A DNA stretch of 64,000 bases from Chitinivorax sp. PXF-14 (GCF_040812015.1 NZ_JBFNXJ010000002.1:1-64000); one strand, 5' to 3'; numbered from the stretch's first letter, positions 19,500 through 29,223 are shown. Notes: generated by a model from the letters alone, not told the origin. Translations and numbers: made by a program.

Positions 19500-21395
19500 T
19501 TAGCCGGCCTCGGGCTTCAACCGTTTCAGCCGGCGCCACAGCGTCGTGCGGCTGATGCCGAGCGCCTGCGCGGTACGGCCAAGATCCCCGTCGTGCAAGG
19601 CCAGCGCCGCCAGCGTCGGCTCGGTGGGCGGCGCGGCCTTGCGTTCGGCCGGCGCGCCCGCCGCCACCAGCTCGGGTACCACGCGCGCCAGCGAGGGTTC
19701 GTCGACCTGGCCGTAGGCATCGTAGAACACCGCCAGGCGCTCGATCAGGTTCTCCAGCTCGCGCACGTTGCCGCGCCACTCGCTCGCCAGCAGGTGCCCG
19801 CCGACGCTCTCGATCAAGGGCTCGGCCTGGCGCCTGGATGCGAGCCGCTGCAATGCCTGGCGCGCCAGCACGCGGGCAATCGGCAGAATGTCGTCGCGCC
19901 GCTCGCGTAGCGGCGGCAGCCGCAGGTTGAGGATGTTGATGCGGTAATACAGGTCGGCGCGGAACAGGCCCTGCTCCACGTTGAAGCGCAGATCCTGGTG
20001 CGTGGCGGCGATCACGCGCACATCGATGGGCGTGGGCTCGGTGCCGCCGAGGCGCAACACCTCGCGTTCCTGCAACACGCGCAACAGCCGCGTCTGCAGG
20101 CTCAGCGGCATCTCACCGATCTCGTCGAGAAAGATCGTGCCGGTGTGCGCCGACTCGAACAGGCCCGGCTTGCCGCCCTTGCGCCCGCCGGTGAACGCGC
20201 CCTCCTCGTAGCCGAACAGCTCGCTCTCGAGCAGGCTTTCGGGAAACGATGCGCAGTTGATCGCCACGAACGGCGCCTTGGCGCGCGTGCTGACGTTGTG
20301 GATGCTCTGCGCGAACAGCTCCTTGCCGGTGCCCGATTCGCCGGTCACCAGCACGGTGGCGTCCGAGCGCGCGTAGAGCCTGGCCATGCCCACCGCGTCG
20401 CGCATCGCGGCCGATTCACCCATGATGTCCTCGAAGCGGTAGCGCGCCACGAACTGGCTGCGCCGGCTCTGGCTTCTGAGCTTACGGTCGGCGCTCTGGA
20501 TCAGGCTCGCGTCCTGGAAGGTCAGCACCGCGCCGGTCTGCTCGCCGTGCTCGTGGATGGGCAGGCGGTTGATCACCAGCGTGCGGCCGTTGACGCTCTG
20601 CACCTGTTCGAGCGCCGCCTGGCCGCTGGCGATCACGGCATCGAGCGACAGCGTCGGCGCCACGCGCGCGAGCGGCTGGTCGAGCGCCCAGTCGGCGCCG
20701 ACACCGAGCAGCTTCTCCATGGCCGGGTTCAGGGTCTGCACCCGGCCGCGCATGTCGACCGCCACCACGCCTTCGGACAGGCTGTAGAGAATATTGCCGA
20801 TGCGCTCGCGCTTGGCCTCCTCGATGCTGGCGATGCGGGCGATTTCAAGCGCATCGTCGAAAGCCTGACGCACCGCGTTGTCGGAATAGATCAGCACGCC
20901 GGTCAGGCCCTCCTGTTCGGCCAGCGCCGCCACCTGCGCCGAGCCGATGACGACCTCGATGCGGCGCTCGTGCAGCTCGCGAAACAGCAGCCGTGCCTCG
21001 TTGTCGTCGCGATAGTTGAGCACCATCACGTTCAGGTTCAGCAGCGGCTTCAGCTCCTCGAACTCGTCGCCGAGCGACTGGCGCGTGACGATGGCCACGC
21101 TGTCGGACAGCCGCCGTGCCCGCACCAGCGCCTGCATGATGTCGTAGCCGCCGAGCTTGATCAGCACCGTCGGCAGGCTGAGCTCGGCGCGCAGCCGCTG
21201 GCCGGTCATGCCGGCGGCGATGGCGACATCGATCAGGCCGGCGCGATGGAGCTCCTGCGCGGCCTCCACGGCTTCGTCGAGCGGCTTGTCGAGCAGGCGC
21301 ACGTCGGCCAGCGACGAGAACTCGGGCAGCATCGCCCGCACCAGCTCGGCGAGCCCGCGCGACGCCACCACCAGCAATCTGGGTTTTCCGGCCAT
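19500..21395 (-). CDS. prpR: propionate catabolism sigma-54 activator PrpR
   Basis: 631 residues. Residues ~5-190 are the PrpR_N sensor domain, ~200-300 a PAS domain (ILYSLSEGVVAVDMRGRV), ~325-560 the sigma-54 AAA+ domain with Walker A GESGTGKE at 352-359, the sigma-54 contact loop as GAFTGG at 399-404 and Walker B FLDEIGEMP at 422-430, and ~595-627 a Fis-type helix-turn-helix. In known systems 2-methylcitrate binding to the N-terminus relieves inhibition and the protein opens sigma-54 promoters. It faces the prp operon divergently across 206 bases that carry a -24/-12 promoter and inverted repeats. Confidence 0.96.
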   Translation of the reverse strand: MAGKPRLLVVASRGLAELVRAMLPEFSSLADVRLLDKPLDEAVEAAQELHRAGLIDVAIAAGMTGQRLRAELSLPTVLIKLGGYDIMQALVRARRLSDSVAIVTRQSLGDEFEELKPLLNLNVMVLNYRDDNEARLLFRELHERRIEVVIGSAQVAALAEQEGLTGVLIYSDNAVRQAFDDALEIARIASIEEAKRERIGNILYSLSEGVVAVDMRGRVQTLNPAMEKLLGVGADWALDQPLARVAPTLSLDAVIASGQAALEQVQSVNGRTLVINRLPIHEHGEQTGAVLTFQDASLIQSADRKLRSQSRRSQFVARYRFEDIMGESAAMRDAVGMARLYARSDATVLVTGESGTGKELFAQSIHNVSTRAKAPFVAINCASFPESLLESELFGYEEGAFTGGRKGGKPGLFESAHTGTIFLDEIGEMPLSLQTRLLRVLQEREVLRLGGTEPTPIDVRVIAATHQDLRFNVEQGLFRADLYYRINILNLRLPPLRERRDDILPIARVLARQALQRLASRRQAEPLIESVGGHLLASEWRGNVRELENLIERLAVFYDAYGQVDEPSLARVVPELVAAGAPAERKAAPPTEPTLAALALHDGDLGRTAQALGISRTTLWRRLKRLKPEAG

Positions 21396-21408
21396 GATGT
21401 CACCTCAA

Positions 21409-21468
21409 TGTTTCATGGGTGAAACATAGCATTTCAATATGAAACACACCATGGTTTCATGATGCAAC
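21409..21468. promoter_or_regulatory. cluster of TGTTTCA/TGAAACA inverted repeats, probable PrpR sites
   Basis: Three overlapping symmetric elements upstream of prpB: TGTTTCA-4-TGAAACA (21409-21426), TTTCAATATGAAA (21432-21444), and the imperfect GTTTCATGATGCAAC (21454-21468). They lie about 80-155 bases before the sigma-54 promoter, the usual position for an enhancer-binding activator. Assignment to PrpR is inferred from position and repetition. Confidence 0.7.
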
Positions 21469-21547
21469 ATGCCATTTGTTGATGGCATCCACCTAAGTCG
21501 CTGAATCGTCAATGGAGTTGCACGATTGCGCTGGCCATCCGTCAGGC

Positions 21548-21563
21548 TGGCCCAAGTCTTGCA
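21548..21563 (+). promoter_or_regulatory. sigma-54 (-24/-12) promoter of the prp operon
   Basis: TGGCCCAAGTCTTGCA has GG and GC separated by exactly 10 bases, the defining spacing, and matches the TGGCNC-N5-TTGCA consensus. It ends 38 bases before the prpB ATG, and the divergently encoded PrpR is a sigma-54 activator. Confidence 0.85.
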
Positions 21564-21601
21564 CATAAGCAGGCAACGCATTTGGACGAGGAGACAACAC
21601 C

Positions 21602-22477
21602 ATGACATCCGCAGGCAAACGTTTTCGCCAGGCCGTCGCCGACAACAAGCCGCTGCAAGTGCTCGGCGCCATCAATGCCTATGCCGCGCGGCTGGCCGAA
21701 CATAGCGGCGCCAAGGCGCTCTATGTATCGGGCGGCGGCGTGGCGGCCAGCTCTTGCGGCATTCCCGATCTCGGCATCACCACGATGGAAGACGTGCTGA
21801 TCGACGTGCGCCGCATCACCGACGTCACCGAGCTACCGGTACTGGTCGACATCGATACCGGCTGGGGCGGCGCCTTCAACATCGCACGCACCATCCGCGC
21901 CATGATCCAGGCCGGTGCCGGCGCCGTGCACATCGAGGACCAGGTCGCCGCCAAGCGCTGCGGCCACCGCCCGAACAAGGCCATCGTCCCCGCCGACGAG
22001 ATGGTGGACCGCGTCAAGGCCGCCGTCGATGCCAAGACCGATGCCGACTTCGTGGTCATGGCACGCACCGACGCGCTCGCCGTGGAAGGCCTGCAGGCAG
22101 CGATCGACCGCGCCTGCCGCTGCGTCGAGGCCGGCGCCGACATGATCTTCCCCGAGGCGATGACCGACCTGAACATGTACCGCGAGTTTGCCGCCGCAGT
22201 GAAGGTGCCGGTGCTCGCCAACATCACCGAGTTCGGCGCGACGCCGCTGTTCACCCGCGACGAGCTGGCCGCCGCCGACGTCAGCCTGATCCTGTACCCG
22301 CTGTCGGCCTTCCGGGCCAGCGCCAAGGCGGCGCTCGGCGTGTACGAGGCGATCGTGCGCGACGGCACGCAGAAGCACGTCGTCGATACCATGCAGACGC
22401 GCATGGAGCTCTACGATCACCTGGGCTACCACAGCTACGAGCAGAAGCTCGACGCGCTGTTCGCCAGGAACGGCTGA
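21602..22477 (+). CDS. prpB: 2-methylisocitrate lyase
   Basis: 291 residues, AGGAG ribosome site. Member of the isocitrate lyase/PEP mutase superfamily with the catalytic loop KRCGH at 118-122 (the PrpB form of KKCGH), the metal site VDIDTGWGG and the IEDQ strand. It splits 2-methylisocitrate into pyruvate and succinate, the last step of propionate oxidation by the methylcitrate cycle. First gene of the sigma-54-dependent operon. Confidence 0.97.
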   Translation: MTSAGKRFRQAVADNKPLQVLGAINAYAARLAEHSGAKALYVSGGGVAASSCGIPDLGITTMEDVLIDVRRITDVTELPVLVDIDTGWGGAFNIARTIRAMIQAGAGAVHIEDQVAAKRCGHRPNKAIVPADEMVDRVKAAVDAKTDADFVVMARTDALAVEGLQAAIDRACRCVEAGADMIFPEAMTDLNMYREFAAAVKVPVLANITEFGATPLFTRDELAAADVSLILYPLSAFRASAKAALGVYEAIVRDGTQKHVVDTMQTRMELYDHLGYHSYEQKLDALFARNG

Positions 22478-22499
22478 TCGACACGGCAACGTGGCGGAC

Positions 22500-23393
22500 A
22501 TGAGCGAGATCCCGACCCTGCACGGCGCACGCGTGCTGCTGCGGCCCTGGCGCGAGAGCGACCGGGCACCGTTCGCACGCCTCAACGCCGACCCGGCGGC
22601 CAGGCTCTACTTCCCCACCCTCGCCACGGCCGAACAGAGCAATCAGGAAGCCGACCGCATCGCCGAGCATTTCGAGCGCGAGGGCTTCGGCCTGTGGGCG
22701 CTCGAGATTCCCGGCGTGACCGAGTTCGCCGGCTTCGTCGGCCTGATGCGCCCCGCTTACGAGGCGCATTTCACACCGTGCGTCGAGGTCGGCTGGCGGC
22801 TGTTGCCCGACTACTGGCGATGCGGCTATGCAAGCGAAGCGGCAGAGCTGGCGCTGGCTCACGGCTTCGAGGTGCTCGGGCTCGACCAGATCGTGTCACT
22901 GACCACGGCCACCAACCAGCCGTCGCGGCGCGTGATGGAACGCATCGGCATGCAGCGCGACCCGGCGGATGATTTCGACCATCCACGCATCGCCGAGGGC
23001 CACCCCTTGCGGCCACATGTGCTGTACCGGCTCAGCCGCGCCGACTGGCGCCGGCAGGCCGAGCCAGCCGGCAATCTGCTCGCCGGGATGCCCGCCACGC
23101 TGCCCGAGGAGCTGATCGAGCCGCTGTTCGCCGGCCAGCGCGGCTTTCATGTCGAGCGCATCGTCTCGCGCGGCCAGGCCTCGCCGCCCGGCTTCTGGTA
23201 CGAACAGACTGAACACGAATGGGTGCTGCTCGTCACCGGCAGCGCCTGCATCGAATACGACGCGCCGGCAGGCGAGCTGTGCCTGCATGCCGGCGATCAT
23301 GTGCTGATCCCGGCTGGCCGGCGCCACCGGGTGAAATGGACGCAGACGGATACCGACACGGTCTGGCTGGCCGTGTTCTACCAGCCGGATTGA
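22500..23393 (+). CDS. GNAT acetyltransferase-cupin fusion protein
   Basis: 297 residues from ATG 22500 (an in-frame GTG at 22491 is possible; neither has a strong ribosome site). Residues ~5-175 are a RimJ/RimL-type GNAT domain: LHGARVLLRPWRESD, FVGLMRP, VEVGWRLLPDYWRCGYASEA with the acetyl-CoA loop, and NQPSRRVMERIGMQ. Residues ~190-297 are a single cupin: GFWYEQTEHEWVLLVTGSACIEYD and LHAGDHVLIPAGRRHRVKW. It sits 22 bases after prpB and 54 bases before prpC, so it is in the operon but is not a methylcitrate-cycle enzyme. An acyl-group transferase regulated by a ligand bound to the cupin is one reading; this is inference. Confidence 0.8.
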   Translation: MSEIPTLHGARVLLRPWRESDRAPFARLNADPAARLYFPTLATAEQSNQEADRIAEHFEREGFGLWALEIPGVTEFAGFVGLMRPAYEAHFTPCVEVGWRLLPDYWRCGYASEAAELALAHGFEVLGLDQIVSLTTATNQPSRRVMERIGMQRDPADDFDHPRIAEGHPLRPHVLYRLSRADWRRQAEPAGNLLAGMPATLPEELIEPLFAGQRGFHVERIVSRGQASPPGFWYEQTEHEWVLLVTGSACIEYDAPAGELCLHAGDHVLIPAGRRHRVKWTQTDTDTVWLAVFYQPD

Positions 23394-23447
23394 CTATTTT
23401 TCATGAATTCCTGGCGACCCCGCTCGCCGATCATTGAGGAGACAACG

Positions 23448-24602
23448 ATGACCGAACCCCAGCAAGTAACGCCCAAGCCCAAGAAATCCGTCGCCCTGTC
23501 CGGCGTCACCGCCGGCAATACCGGGCTGTGCACCGTCGGCCGCACCGGCAACGACCTGCACTACCGCGGCTACGACATCCTCGATGTCGCCGAGAGCTGT
23601 GAGTTCGAGGAAATCGCCCACCTGCTGGTGCACGGCAAGCTGCCGACCCAGGCCGAGCTGGCCGGCTACAAGGCCAAGCTCCGCGCCCTGCGCGGCTTGC
23701 CGGCCGCCGTGACGGCAGTGCTGGAGCAGCTCCCGGCCGCGACCCACCCGATGGACGTGATGCGCACCGGCGCCTCGGCGCTGGGCTGCGTGCTGCCCGA
23801 GAAGGACGACCACAACACCGCCGGCGCGCGCGACATCGCCGACCGCCTGATGGCCTCGTTCGGCTCGATCCTGCTCTACTGGTACCACTTCAGCCACAAC
23901 GGCAAGCGCATCGACGTGGAAACCGACGACGACTCGATCGGCGGCCATTTCCTGCACCTGCTGCATGGCGAAACACCGTCCGAGCTGTGGGTAAAGGCGA
24001 TGCATACCTCGCTGATCCTCTACGCCGAGCACGAATTCAACGCCTCCACCTTCACCGGCCGCGTCATCGCCGGCACGGGCTCGGACATGTACTCGGCCAT
24101 CACCGGCGCCATCGGCGCGTTGCGCGGCCCCAAGCATGGCGGTGCCAACGAGGTGGCGTTCGAGATCCAGAAGCGCTACGACAGCCCCGACGAAGCCGAG
24201 GCTGACATCCGCGCCCGCGTCGAGCGCAAGGAAGTGGTGATTGGCTTCGGCCACCCGGTCTACACGGTGAGCGACCCGCGCAACGTGGTCATCAAGCGCG
24301 TAGCCAAATCGCTGTCGGACGCGGCCCACAACACTAAGATGTACGACATCGCCGACCGTCTGGAAAGCGTGATGTGGGAGATCAAGAAGATGTTCCCTAA
24401 CCTCGACTGGTTCTCGGCCGTCAGCTACCACATGATGGGCGTGCCGACCGCCATGTTCACCCCGCTGTTCGTGATTGCCCGCACCTCCGGCTGGAGCGCC
24501 CACGTGATCGAACAACGCATCGACGGCAAGATCATCCGCCCGAGCGCCAACTACACCGGCCCGGAAGACCTCGCCTTCGTCCCACTGAAGGATCGCAAGT
24601 AA
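23448..24602 (+). CDS. prpC: 2-methylcitrate synthase
   Basis: 384 residues from [20 protein letters not shown] with GAGGAG upstream; an ATG 45 bases earlier lacks a ribosome site. The citrate-synthase fold shows LHYRGYDI, the histidine-containing [13 protein letters not shown] and the [13 protein letters not shown] substrate loop; the short length and LSGVTAGNT opening are the PrpC subtype. It condenses propionyl-CoA with oxaloacetate. The stop codon is followed after one base by the acnD ATG. Confidence 0.96.
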   Translation: MTEPQQVTPKPKKSVALSGVTAGNTGLCTVGRTGNDLHYRGYDILDVAESCEFEEIAHLLVHGKLPTQAELAGYKAKLRALRGLPAAVTAVLEQLPAATHPMDVMRTGASALGCVLPEKDDHNTAGARDIADRLMASFGSILLYWYHFSHNGKRIDVETDDDSIGGHFLHLLHGETPSELWVKAMHTSLILYAEHEFNASTFTGRVIAGTGSDMYSAITGAIGALRGPKHGGANEVAFEIQKRYDSPDEAEADIRARVERKEVVIGFGHPVYTVSDPRNVVIKRVAKSLSDAAHNTKMYDIADRLESVMWEIKKMFPNLDWFSAVSYHMMGVPTAMFTPLFVIARTSGWSAHVIEQRIDGKIIRPSANYTGPEDLAFVPLKDRK

Positions 24603-24603
24603 T

Positions 24604-27195
24604 ATGAATACCGCCAACCGCAAGCCCTTACCCGGTACGCAACTGGATTACTTCGACGCCCGCGCGGCAGTCGATGCGATCCAGCCCGGCGCCTACGACA
24701 AGCTGCCGTACACCTCGCGCGTGTTGGCGGAAAACCTGGTGCGCCGCTGCGAGCCGGCCACGCTGGCCGATTCGCTGAAACAACTGATCGAACGCAAACG
24801 CGACCTGGATTTCCCGTGGTTCCCGGCGCGCGTGGTGTGCCACGACATCCTTGGCCAGACTGCACTGGTGGATCTGGCTGGCCTGCGCGATGCGATTGCC
24901 GAGCAAGGCGGCGATCCGGCCAAAGTGAATCCAGTGGTGCCGGTACAATTGATCGTCGACCACTCGCTGGCCGTTGAATGCGGCGGCTTCGACCCGCAGG
25001 CATTCGAGAAAAACCGCGCCATCGAAGATCGCCGCAATGAAGACCGTTTCGACTTCATCAACTGGACCAAGCTGGCGTTCAAGAACGTCGACGTGATCCC
25101 GCCCGGCAACGGCATCATGCACCAGATCAATCTGGAACGGATGTCGCCGGTAATTGGCGTGTTGGATGGCGTGGCCTACCCCGACACCTGTGTTGGCACT
25201 GACAGCCACACGCCGCACGTCGATGCACTGGGCGTGATTGCGATTGGTGTTGGCGGCCTGGAAGCCGAAAACGTCATGCTTGGCCGTGCCTCGTGGATGC
25301 GCCTGCCGGATATCGTCGGCGTTGAGCTGAGCGGCAAACGCCAGCCCGGCATCACCGCCACCGACGTAGTGCTGGCGATGACCGAATTCCTGCGCAAATC
25401 GAAAGTGGTCGGCGCTTATCTGGAATTCTACGGCGAAGGCACCAGCAGCCTGACACTGGGCGACCGCGCCACCATCTCCAATATGGCCCCGGAATACGGC
25501 GCAACTGCGGCGATGTTCAGCATTGACCAGCAGACCATCGACTATCTGAAACTCACCGGCCGCAGCGACGAGCAGGTGAAACTGGTCGAGACCTACGCCA
25601 AGACTGCCGGCCTGTGGTCGGATAGCCTGCAAAACGCCGAATACGAACGCGTGCTCAAGTTCGACCTGTCGAGCGTGGTACGCAATATGGCCGGCCCATC
25701 CAACCCGCATGCCCGCGTTGCCACCAGCGATCTGGCGGCCAAGGGCATCGCAGGCCAATGGACGGAAACACCGGGGCAAATGCCGGACGGCGCGGTGATC
25801 ATCGCAGCCATCACCAGTTGCACCAACACCAGCAACCCGCGCAACGTGATCGCTGCAGCGCTGCTGGCGCGCAATGCCCACAAACTCGGCCTGACGCGCA
25901 AGCCGTGGGTCAAATCGTCGCTGGCGCCGGGTTCGAAAGCAGTCACTTTGTATCTGGAAGAAGCTGGTCTGCTGGGCGATCTGGAAGCCCTTGGCTTTGG
26001 CGTGGTGGCATACGCTTGCACCTCGTGCAACGGCATGTCCGGCGCGCTGGATCCGCAGATTCAGCAGGAAATCATTGAGCGCGACCTGTACGCCACTGCG
26101 GTGTTGTCGGGCAACCGCAACTTCGACGGCCGTATTCACCCGTATGCGAAGCAGGCTTTCCTCGCTTCGCCACCGCTGGTGGTGGCCTACGCGATTGCCG
26201 GCACCATCCGTTTCGATATCGAGCGCGACGTGCTGGCGGTGGTTGATGGCAAGGAAATCCGCTTGAAAGACATCTGGCCGAGCGATGAGGAAATCGACGC
26301 CATCGTCAAAGCCAGCGTCAAACCTGAGCAATTCCGCAAGGTGTACGAGCCGATGTTCGCGCTGCAAGCGGATGCCGGCCCCCAGGTCAGCCCCTTGTAC
26401 GACTGGCGCCCGATGTCGACCTACATCCGCCGCCCGCCGTATTGGGAAGGCGCGCTGGCAGCGCCGCGCACGCTGACCGGCATGCGCCCGCTGGCGGTGC
26501 TGCCGGACAACATCACCACCGATCACCTGTCGCCGTCGAACGCCATCATGATGAACTCGGCCGCTGGCGAGTATCTGCACAAGATGGGCCTGCCGGAAGA
26601 GGACTTCAACTCTTACGCCACCCACCGCGGCGACCACCTGACGGCGCAACGCGCGACGTTTGCCAACCCGACGCTGAAAAACGAAATGGTGCGCGATGCT
26701 GAAGGCAAAGTGAAAGCCGGCTCGCTGGCGCGCGTCGAGCCGGAAGGCAAAGTGATGCGCATGTGGGAAGCGATCGAAACCTATATGGGCCGCAAACAGC
26801 CACTGATCATCGTCGCCGGCGCCGACTACGGCCAGGGCAGCTCGCGCGACTGGGCCGCCAAGGGCGTGCGTCTGGCTGGTGTCGAAGCGATTATCGCCGA
26901 AGGCTTTGAACGCATCCACCGCACCAACCTGATCGGCATGGGTGTGTTGCCGCTGGAGTTCAAACCCGGCACCACGCGCTTGACGCTGGGCTTGGACGGC
27001 ACCGAAACCTACGACGTGATCGGCACGCGCAAGCCACGTGCGGATCTGACGTTGGTGGTTCATCGCAAGAACGGCGAACGGCTTGAAGTGCCGGTAACCT
27101 GCCGCCTCGACAGCGATGAAGAAGTGTCGATCTACGAAGCCGGTGGCGTGTTGCAGCGCTTTGCACAGGATTTTCTGGAGTCTGCGCAGGCGTGA
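24604..27195 (+). CDS. acnD: Fe/S-dependent 2-methylcitrate dehydratase AcnD
   Basis: 863 residues, the AcnA-like aconitase architecture. Cluster cysteines are in SCTNTSNPRN and in ACTSCNGMSG; GTDSHTPHVDALGV and the swivel-domain GADYGQGSSRDWAAKG are present. The pairing with prpF immediately downstream identifies it as AcnD and not a housekeeping aconitase. It dehydrates 2-methylcitrate to an isomer of 2-methylaconitate that PrpF converts to the usable form. Codon choice looks less GC-biased than in prpC and prpF (many TTG, AAA and GAA codons), which may hint at a separate origin. Confidence 0.95.
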   Translation: MNTANRKPLPGTQLDYFDARAAVDAIQPGAYDKLPYTSRVLAENLVRRCEPATLADSLKQLIERKRDLDFPWFPARVVCHDILGQTALVDLAGLRDAIAEQGGDPAKVNPVVPVQLIVDHSLAVECGGFDPQAFEKNRAIEDRRNEDRFDFINWTKLAFKNVDVIPPGNGIMHQINLERMSPVIGVLDGVAYPDTCVGTDSHTPHVDALGVIAIGVGGLEAENVMLGRASWMRLPDIVGVELSGKRQPGITATDVVLAMTEFLRKSKVVGAYLEFYGEGTSSLTLGDRATISNMAPEYGATAAMFSIDQQTIDYLKLTGRSDEQVKLVETYAKTAGLWSDSLQNAEYERVLKFDLSSVVRNMAGPSNPHARVATSDLAAKGIAGQWTETPGQMPDGAVIIAAITSCTNTSNPRNVIAAALLARNAHKLGLTRKPWVKSSLAPGSKAVTLYLEEAGLLGDLEALGFGVVAYACTSCNGMSGALDPQIQQEIIERDLYATAVLSGNRNFDGRIHPYAKQAFLASPPLVVAYAIAGTIRFDIERDVLAVVDGKEIRLKDIWPSDEEIDAIVKASVKPEQFRKVYEPMFALQADAGPQVSPLYDWRPMSTYIRRPPYWEGALAAPRTLTGMRPLAVLPDNITTDHLSPSNAIMMNSAAGEYLHKMGLPEEDFNSYATHRGDHLTAQRATFANPTLKNEMVRDAEGKVKAGSLARVEPEGKVMRMWEAIETYMGRKQPLIIVAGADYGQGSSRDWAAKGVRLAGVEAIIAEGFERIHRTNLIGMGVLPLEFKPGTTRLTLGLDGTETYDVIGTRKPRADLTLVVHRKNGERLEVPVTCRLDSDEEVSIYEAGGVLQRFAQDFLESAQA

Positions 27196-27196
27196 G

Positions 27197-27298
27197 CCCC
27201 CTCTCCCCCAACCCCTCTGATGAAACCACTGATCATTCGGCTAAGCCAACAAACAACGTTGGTCAAGCTGCTGGTCATCCCGCAAGGGGCGAGGGGAG
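27197..27298. repeat. REP/MITE-like intergenic element after acnD
   Basis: Imperfect C/G-tract inverted ends (CCCCTCTCCCCCAACCCCTC on the left; the complement of GCAAGGGGCGAGGGGAG on the right) enclose about 60 bases with an inner CCAAC/GTTGG hairpin. The C-rich end is the type seen at dispersed intergenic repeats in proteobacteria. It fills almost the whole acnD-prpF gap. Confidence 0.5.
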
Positions 27299-27328
27299 AC
27301 AATAGTCCTAGCAAAGGAACAAGGTAAT

Positions 27329-28522
27329 ATGCCTCACCCACCCCAAATCAAAATCCCCGCTACCTACATGCGTGGCGGCACCAGCAAAGGCGTGTTCTTC
27401 CGTCTGCAGGATCTGCCCGAGCGCTGCCAGCAGGCAGGGCCGGCGCGTGATGCGCTGCTGCTGCGCGTGATCGGCAGCCCTGACCCTTATGGCAAGCAGA
27501 TCGACGGCATGGGCGGCGCGACGTCGAGCACCAGCAAGACGGTCATCCTGGCCAAGAGCGAGCGGGCCGAGCACGATGTCGATTACCTGTTCGGCCAGGT
27601 CTCGATCGACAAGGCCTTTGTCGACTGGAGCGGTAACTGCGGCAACCTCTCGGCGGCGGTCGGCGCTTTCGCCATCAGCGCCGGGCTGGTCGATGCCGCC
27701 CGCATTCCGCACACCGGCCACTGCACCGTGCGCATCTGGCAGGCCAATATCGGCAAGACCATCATCGCCCACGTGCCGCTCGTCAACGGCGAAGTGCAGG
27801 AAACCGGCGACTTCGAGCTCGACGGCGTGACCTTCCCGGCGGCCGAGGTGCAGCTTGAATTCCTCGACCCGGCCGATGAAGGAGAAGGCGATGGCGGCGG
27901 TTCGATGTTCCCTAGCTGCAATCTGGTCGATGACCTGGAAGTAGCGGGCGTCGGCACGCTCAAGGTGACGATGATCAACGCCGGCATCCCGACCATTTTC
28001 GTCAACGCCGACGCTATCGGCTACAACGGCACCGAGCTGCAGGACGCCATCAACGGCGATGCCAAGGCACTGGCGATGTTCGAAACCATCCGCGCTCACG
28101 GTGCGTTGCGCATGGGCTTGATCAAGAGTCTGGACGAAGCGGCCAGCCGTCAGCACACGCCGAAAATTGCCTTTGTCGCGCCCCCCCAGAGCTACGCCGC
28201 ATCGAGCGGCAAGCAGGTTGCCGCAAGCGATGTCGATCTGCTGGTACGCGCGCTGTCGATGGGCAAGCTGCACCACGCGATGATGGGCACAGCGGCCGTG
28301 GCTATCGGCACCGCCGCCGCGATCCCCGGCACGCTGGTCAACCTGGCGGCCGGCGGCGGCCCACGCAACGCGGTGCGCTTTGGCCACCCGTCGGGCACCT
28401 TGCGGGTGGGCGCCGAGGCGGCGCAGGTCGGCGGCGAATGGCGCGTGACCAAGGCCATCATGAGCCGCAGCGCGCGCGTGTTGATGGAAGGCTGGGTGCG
28501 CGTGCCGGGGGATTCATTCTAG
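27329..28522 (+). CDS. prpF: 2-methylaconitate cis-trans isomerase PrpF
   Basis: 397 residues, with AAGGAACAAGG upstream of the ATG. PrpF signatures: TYMRGGTSKGVFFRLQDLP at the N-terminus, the SGNCGNLSAAVGAFAI core, and PSGTLRVGAEA near the end; the fold is the diaminopimelate-epimerase-like barrel pair. It isomerises the AcnD product to cis-2-methylaconitate. It follows acnD in the usual order, but 133 bases away across a repeat-like element. Confidence 0.96.
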   Translation: MPHPPQIKIPATYMRGGTSKGVFFRLQDLPERCQQAGPARDALLLRVIGSPDPYGKQIDGMGGATSSTSKTVILAKSERAEHDVDYLFGQVSIDKAFVDWSGNCGNLSAAVGAFAISAGLVDAARIPHTGHCTVRIWQANIGKTIIAHVPLVNGEVQETGDFELDGVTFPAAEVQLEFLDPADEGEGDGGGSMFPSCNLVDDLEVAGVGTLKVTMINAGIPTIFVNADAIGYNGTELQDAINGDAKALAMFETIRAHGALRMGLIKSLDEAASRQHTPKIAFVAPPQSYAASSGKQVAASDVDLLVRALSMGKLHHAMMGTAAVAIGTAAAIPGTLVNLAAGGGPRNAVRFGHPSGTLRVGAEAAQVGGEWRVTKAIMSRSARVLMEGWVRVPGDSF

Positions 28523-28677
28523 CGCGCTGTCCCGCCCCTGTGCTGGCCGTCAACACAGGCCAGCCGGGCCTTTTGGCCTGTGCGAGCAAAAAATGACATC
28601 TGGTTTTCTTGTGCTAACCTGTCCCTATCCGAACCGGCAGGATTCGGAATATGGCCTAAACGGAACAAGGAGACCGG

Positions 28678-29223
28678 GTGGTGCAGGATTCGATTTGGGT
28701 GAAGACGGCAGCAGGCCAGCTCGCGCTGCAGGAGCGGGGCCGCTGCCCGGAGTTGACGGGACGTTTACGTAATCTGCTGCTACAGGTCGACGGCAAGCGC
28801 AATGGCGCCGAATTGACTGCCCTGGCAGCCTCGTTGGGCTGTGCGGACGGCGTGTTGGCGCGCCTGGCGGAGCTCGGCCTGGCAGAAGCAATCGGTGCGG
28901 CGGCGGCCGTCGCGTTGGCAGCCCCGACGCCAGCTGTGCCAGCCGAGGTACCTGCAGCCGCGCCCAGCGCAGAAACGGAAGCCGCCGCCATCGACAAGGA
29001 TGCCGCCTTCAAGCGCTTTCTGGCGGCCACCGAGATGATGAACAAGGCCGTGAGTCAGTACCTCGGCCTGAAGGCAGTGTTCTTCACCCTGAAAATCGAA
29101 CGCTGCAGCAACGCCATGGAATTGAAAGCCTTGCTGGACGAGCTCCACAAGGCGATTGCCAAGGCCAAGACCCCGTTCATCGCGGACCGCGTGATTGAAG
29201 ACATTCGCGAGGTGTTGCAATGA
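28678..29223 (+). CDS. unknown 181-residue protein within the prp cluster
   Basis: Starts at GTG 28678 (or the adjacent GTG 28681), 5-8 bases after AAGGAG. Two parts are visible: residues ~5-75, a probable winged-helix-like domain ([31 protein letters not shown]), and ~105-181, a helical domain ([35 protein letters not shown]), joined by an Ala/Pro-rich linker. No signal peptide. I do not recognise a named family; similar two-part proteins occur in betaproteobacteria as hypothetical proteins. It lies between prpF (155 bases) and prpD (28 bases), so co-transcription with prpD is likely. Confidence 0.75.
   Translation: MVQDSIWVKTAAGQLALQERGRCPELTGRLRNLLLQVDGKRNGAELTALAASLGCADGVLARLAELGLAEAIGAAAAVALAAPTPAVPAEVPAAAPSAETEAAAIDKDAAFKRFLAATEMMNKAVSQYLGLKAVFFTLKIERCSNAMELKALLDELHKAIAKAKTPFIADRVIEDIREVLQ

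Noticed and set aside
19998-21422. 474-residue frame opposite prpR
   Set aside because: Shadow of prpR; it also covers the PrpR-prpB control region and has no motif.
24628-27063. 811-residue open frame on the strand opposite acnD
   Set aside because: It is an antisense shadow of a high-GC gene; acnD on the plus strand has full aconitase motifs and the antisense frame has none.
28554-28582. CACAGGCC/GGCCTGTG hairpin between prpF and the unknown gene as a terminator
   Set aside because: An 8-bp stem is present but A's and not T's follow, and the prp genes continue downstream; attenuation is possible but unsupported.
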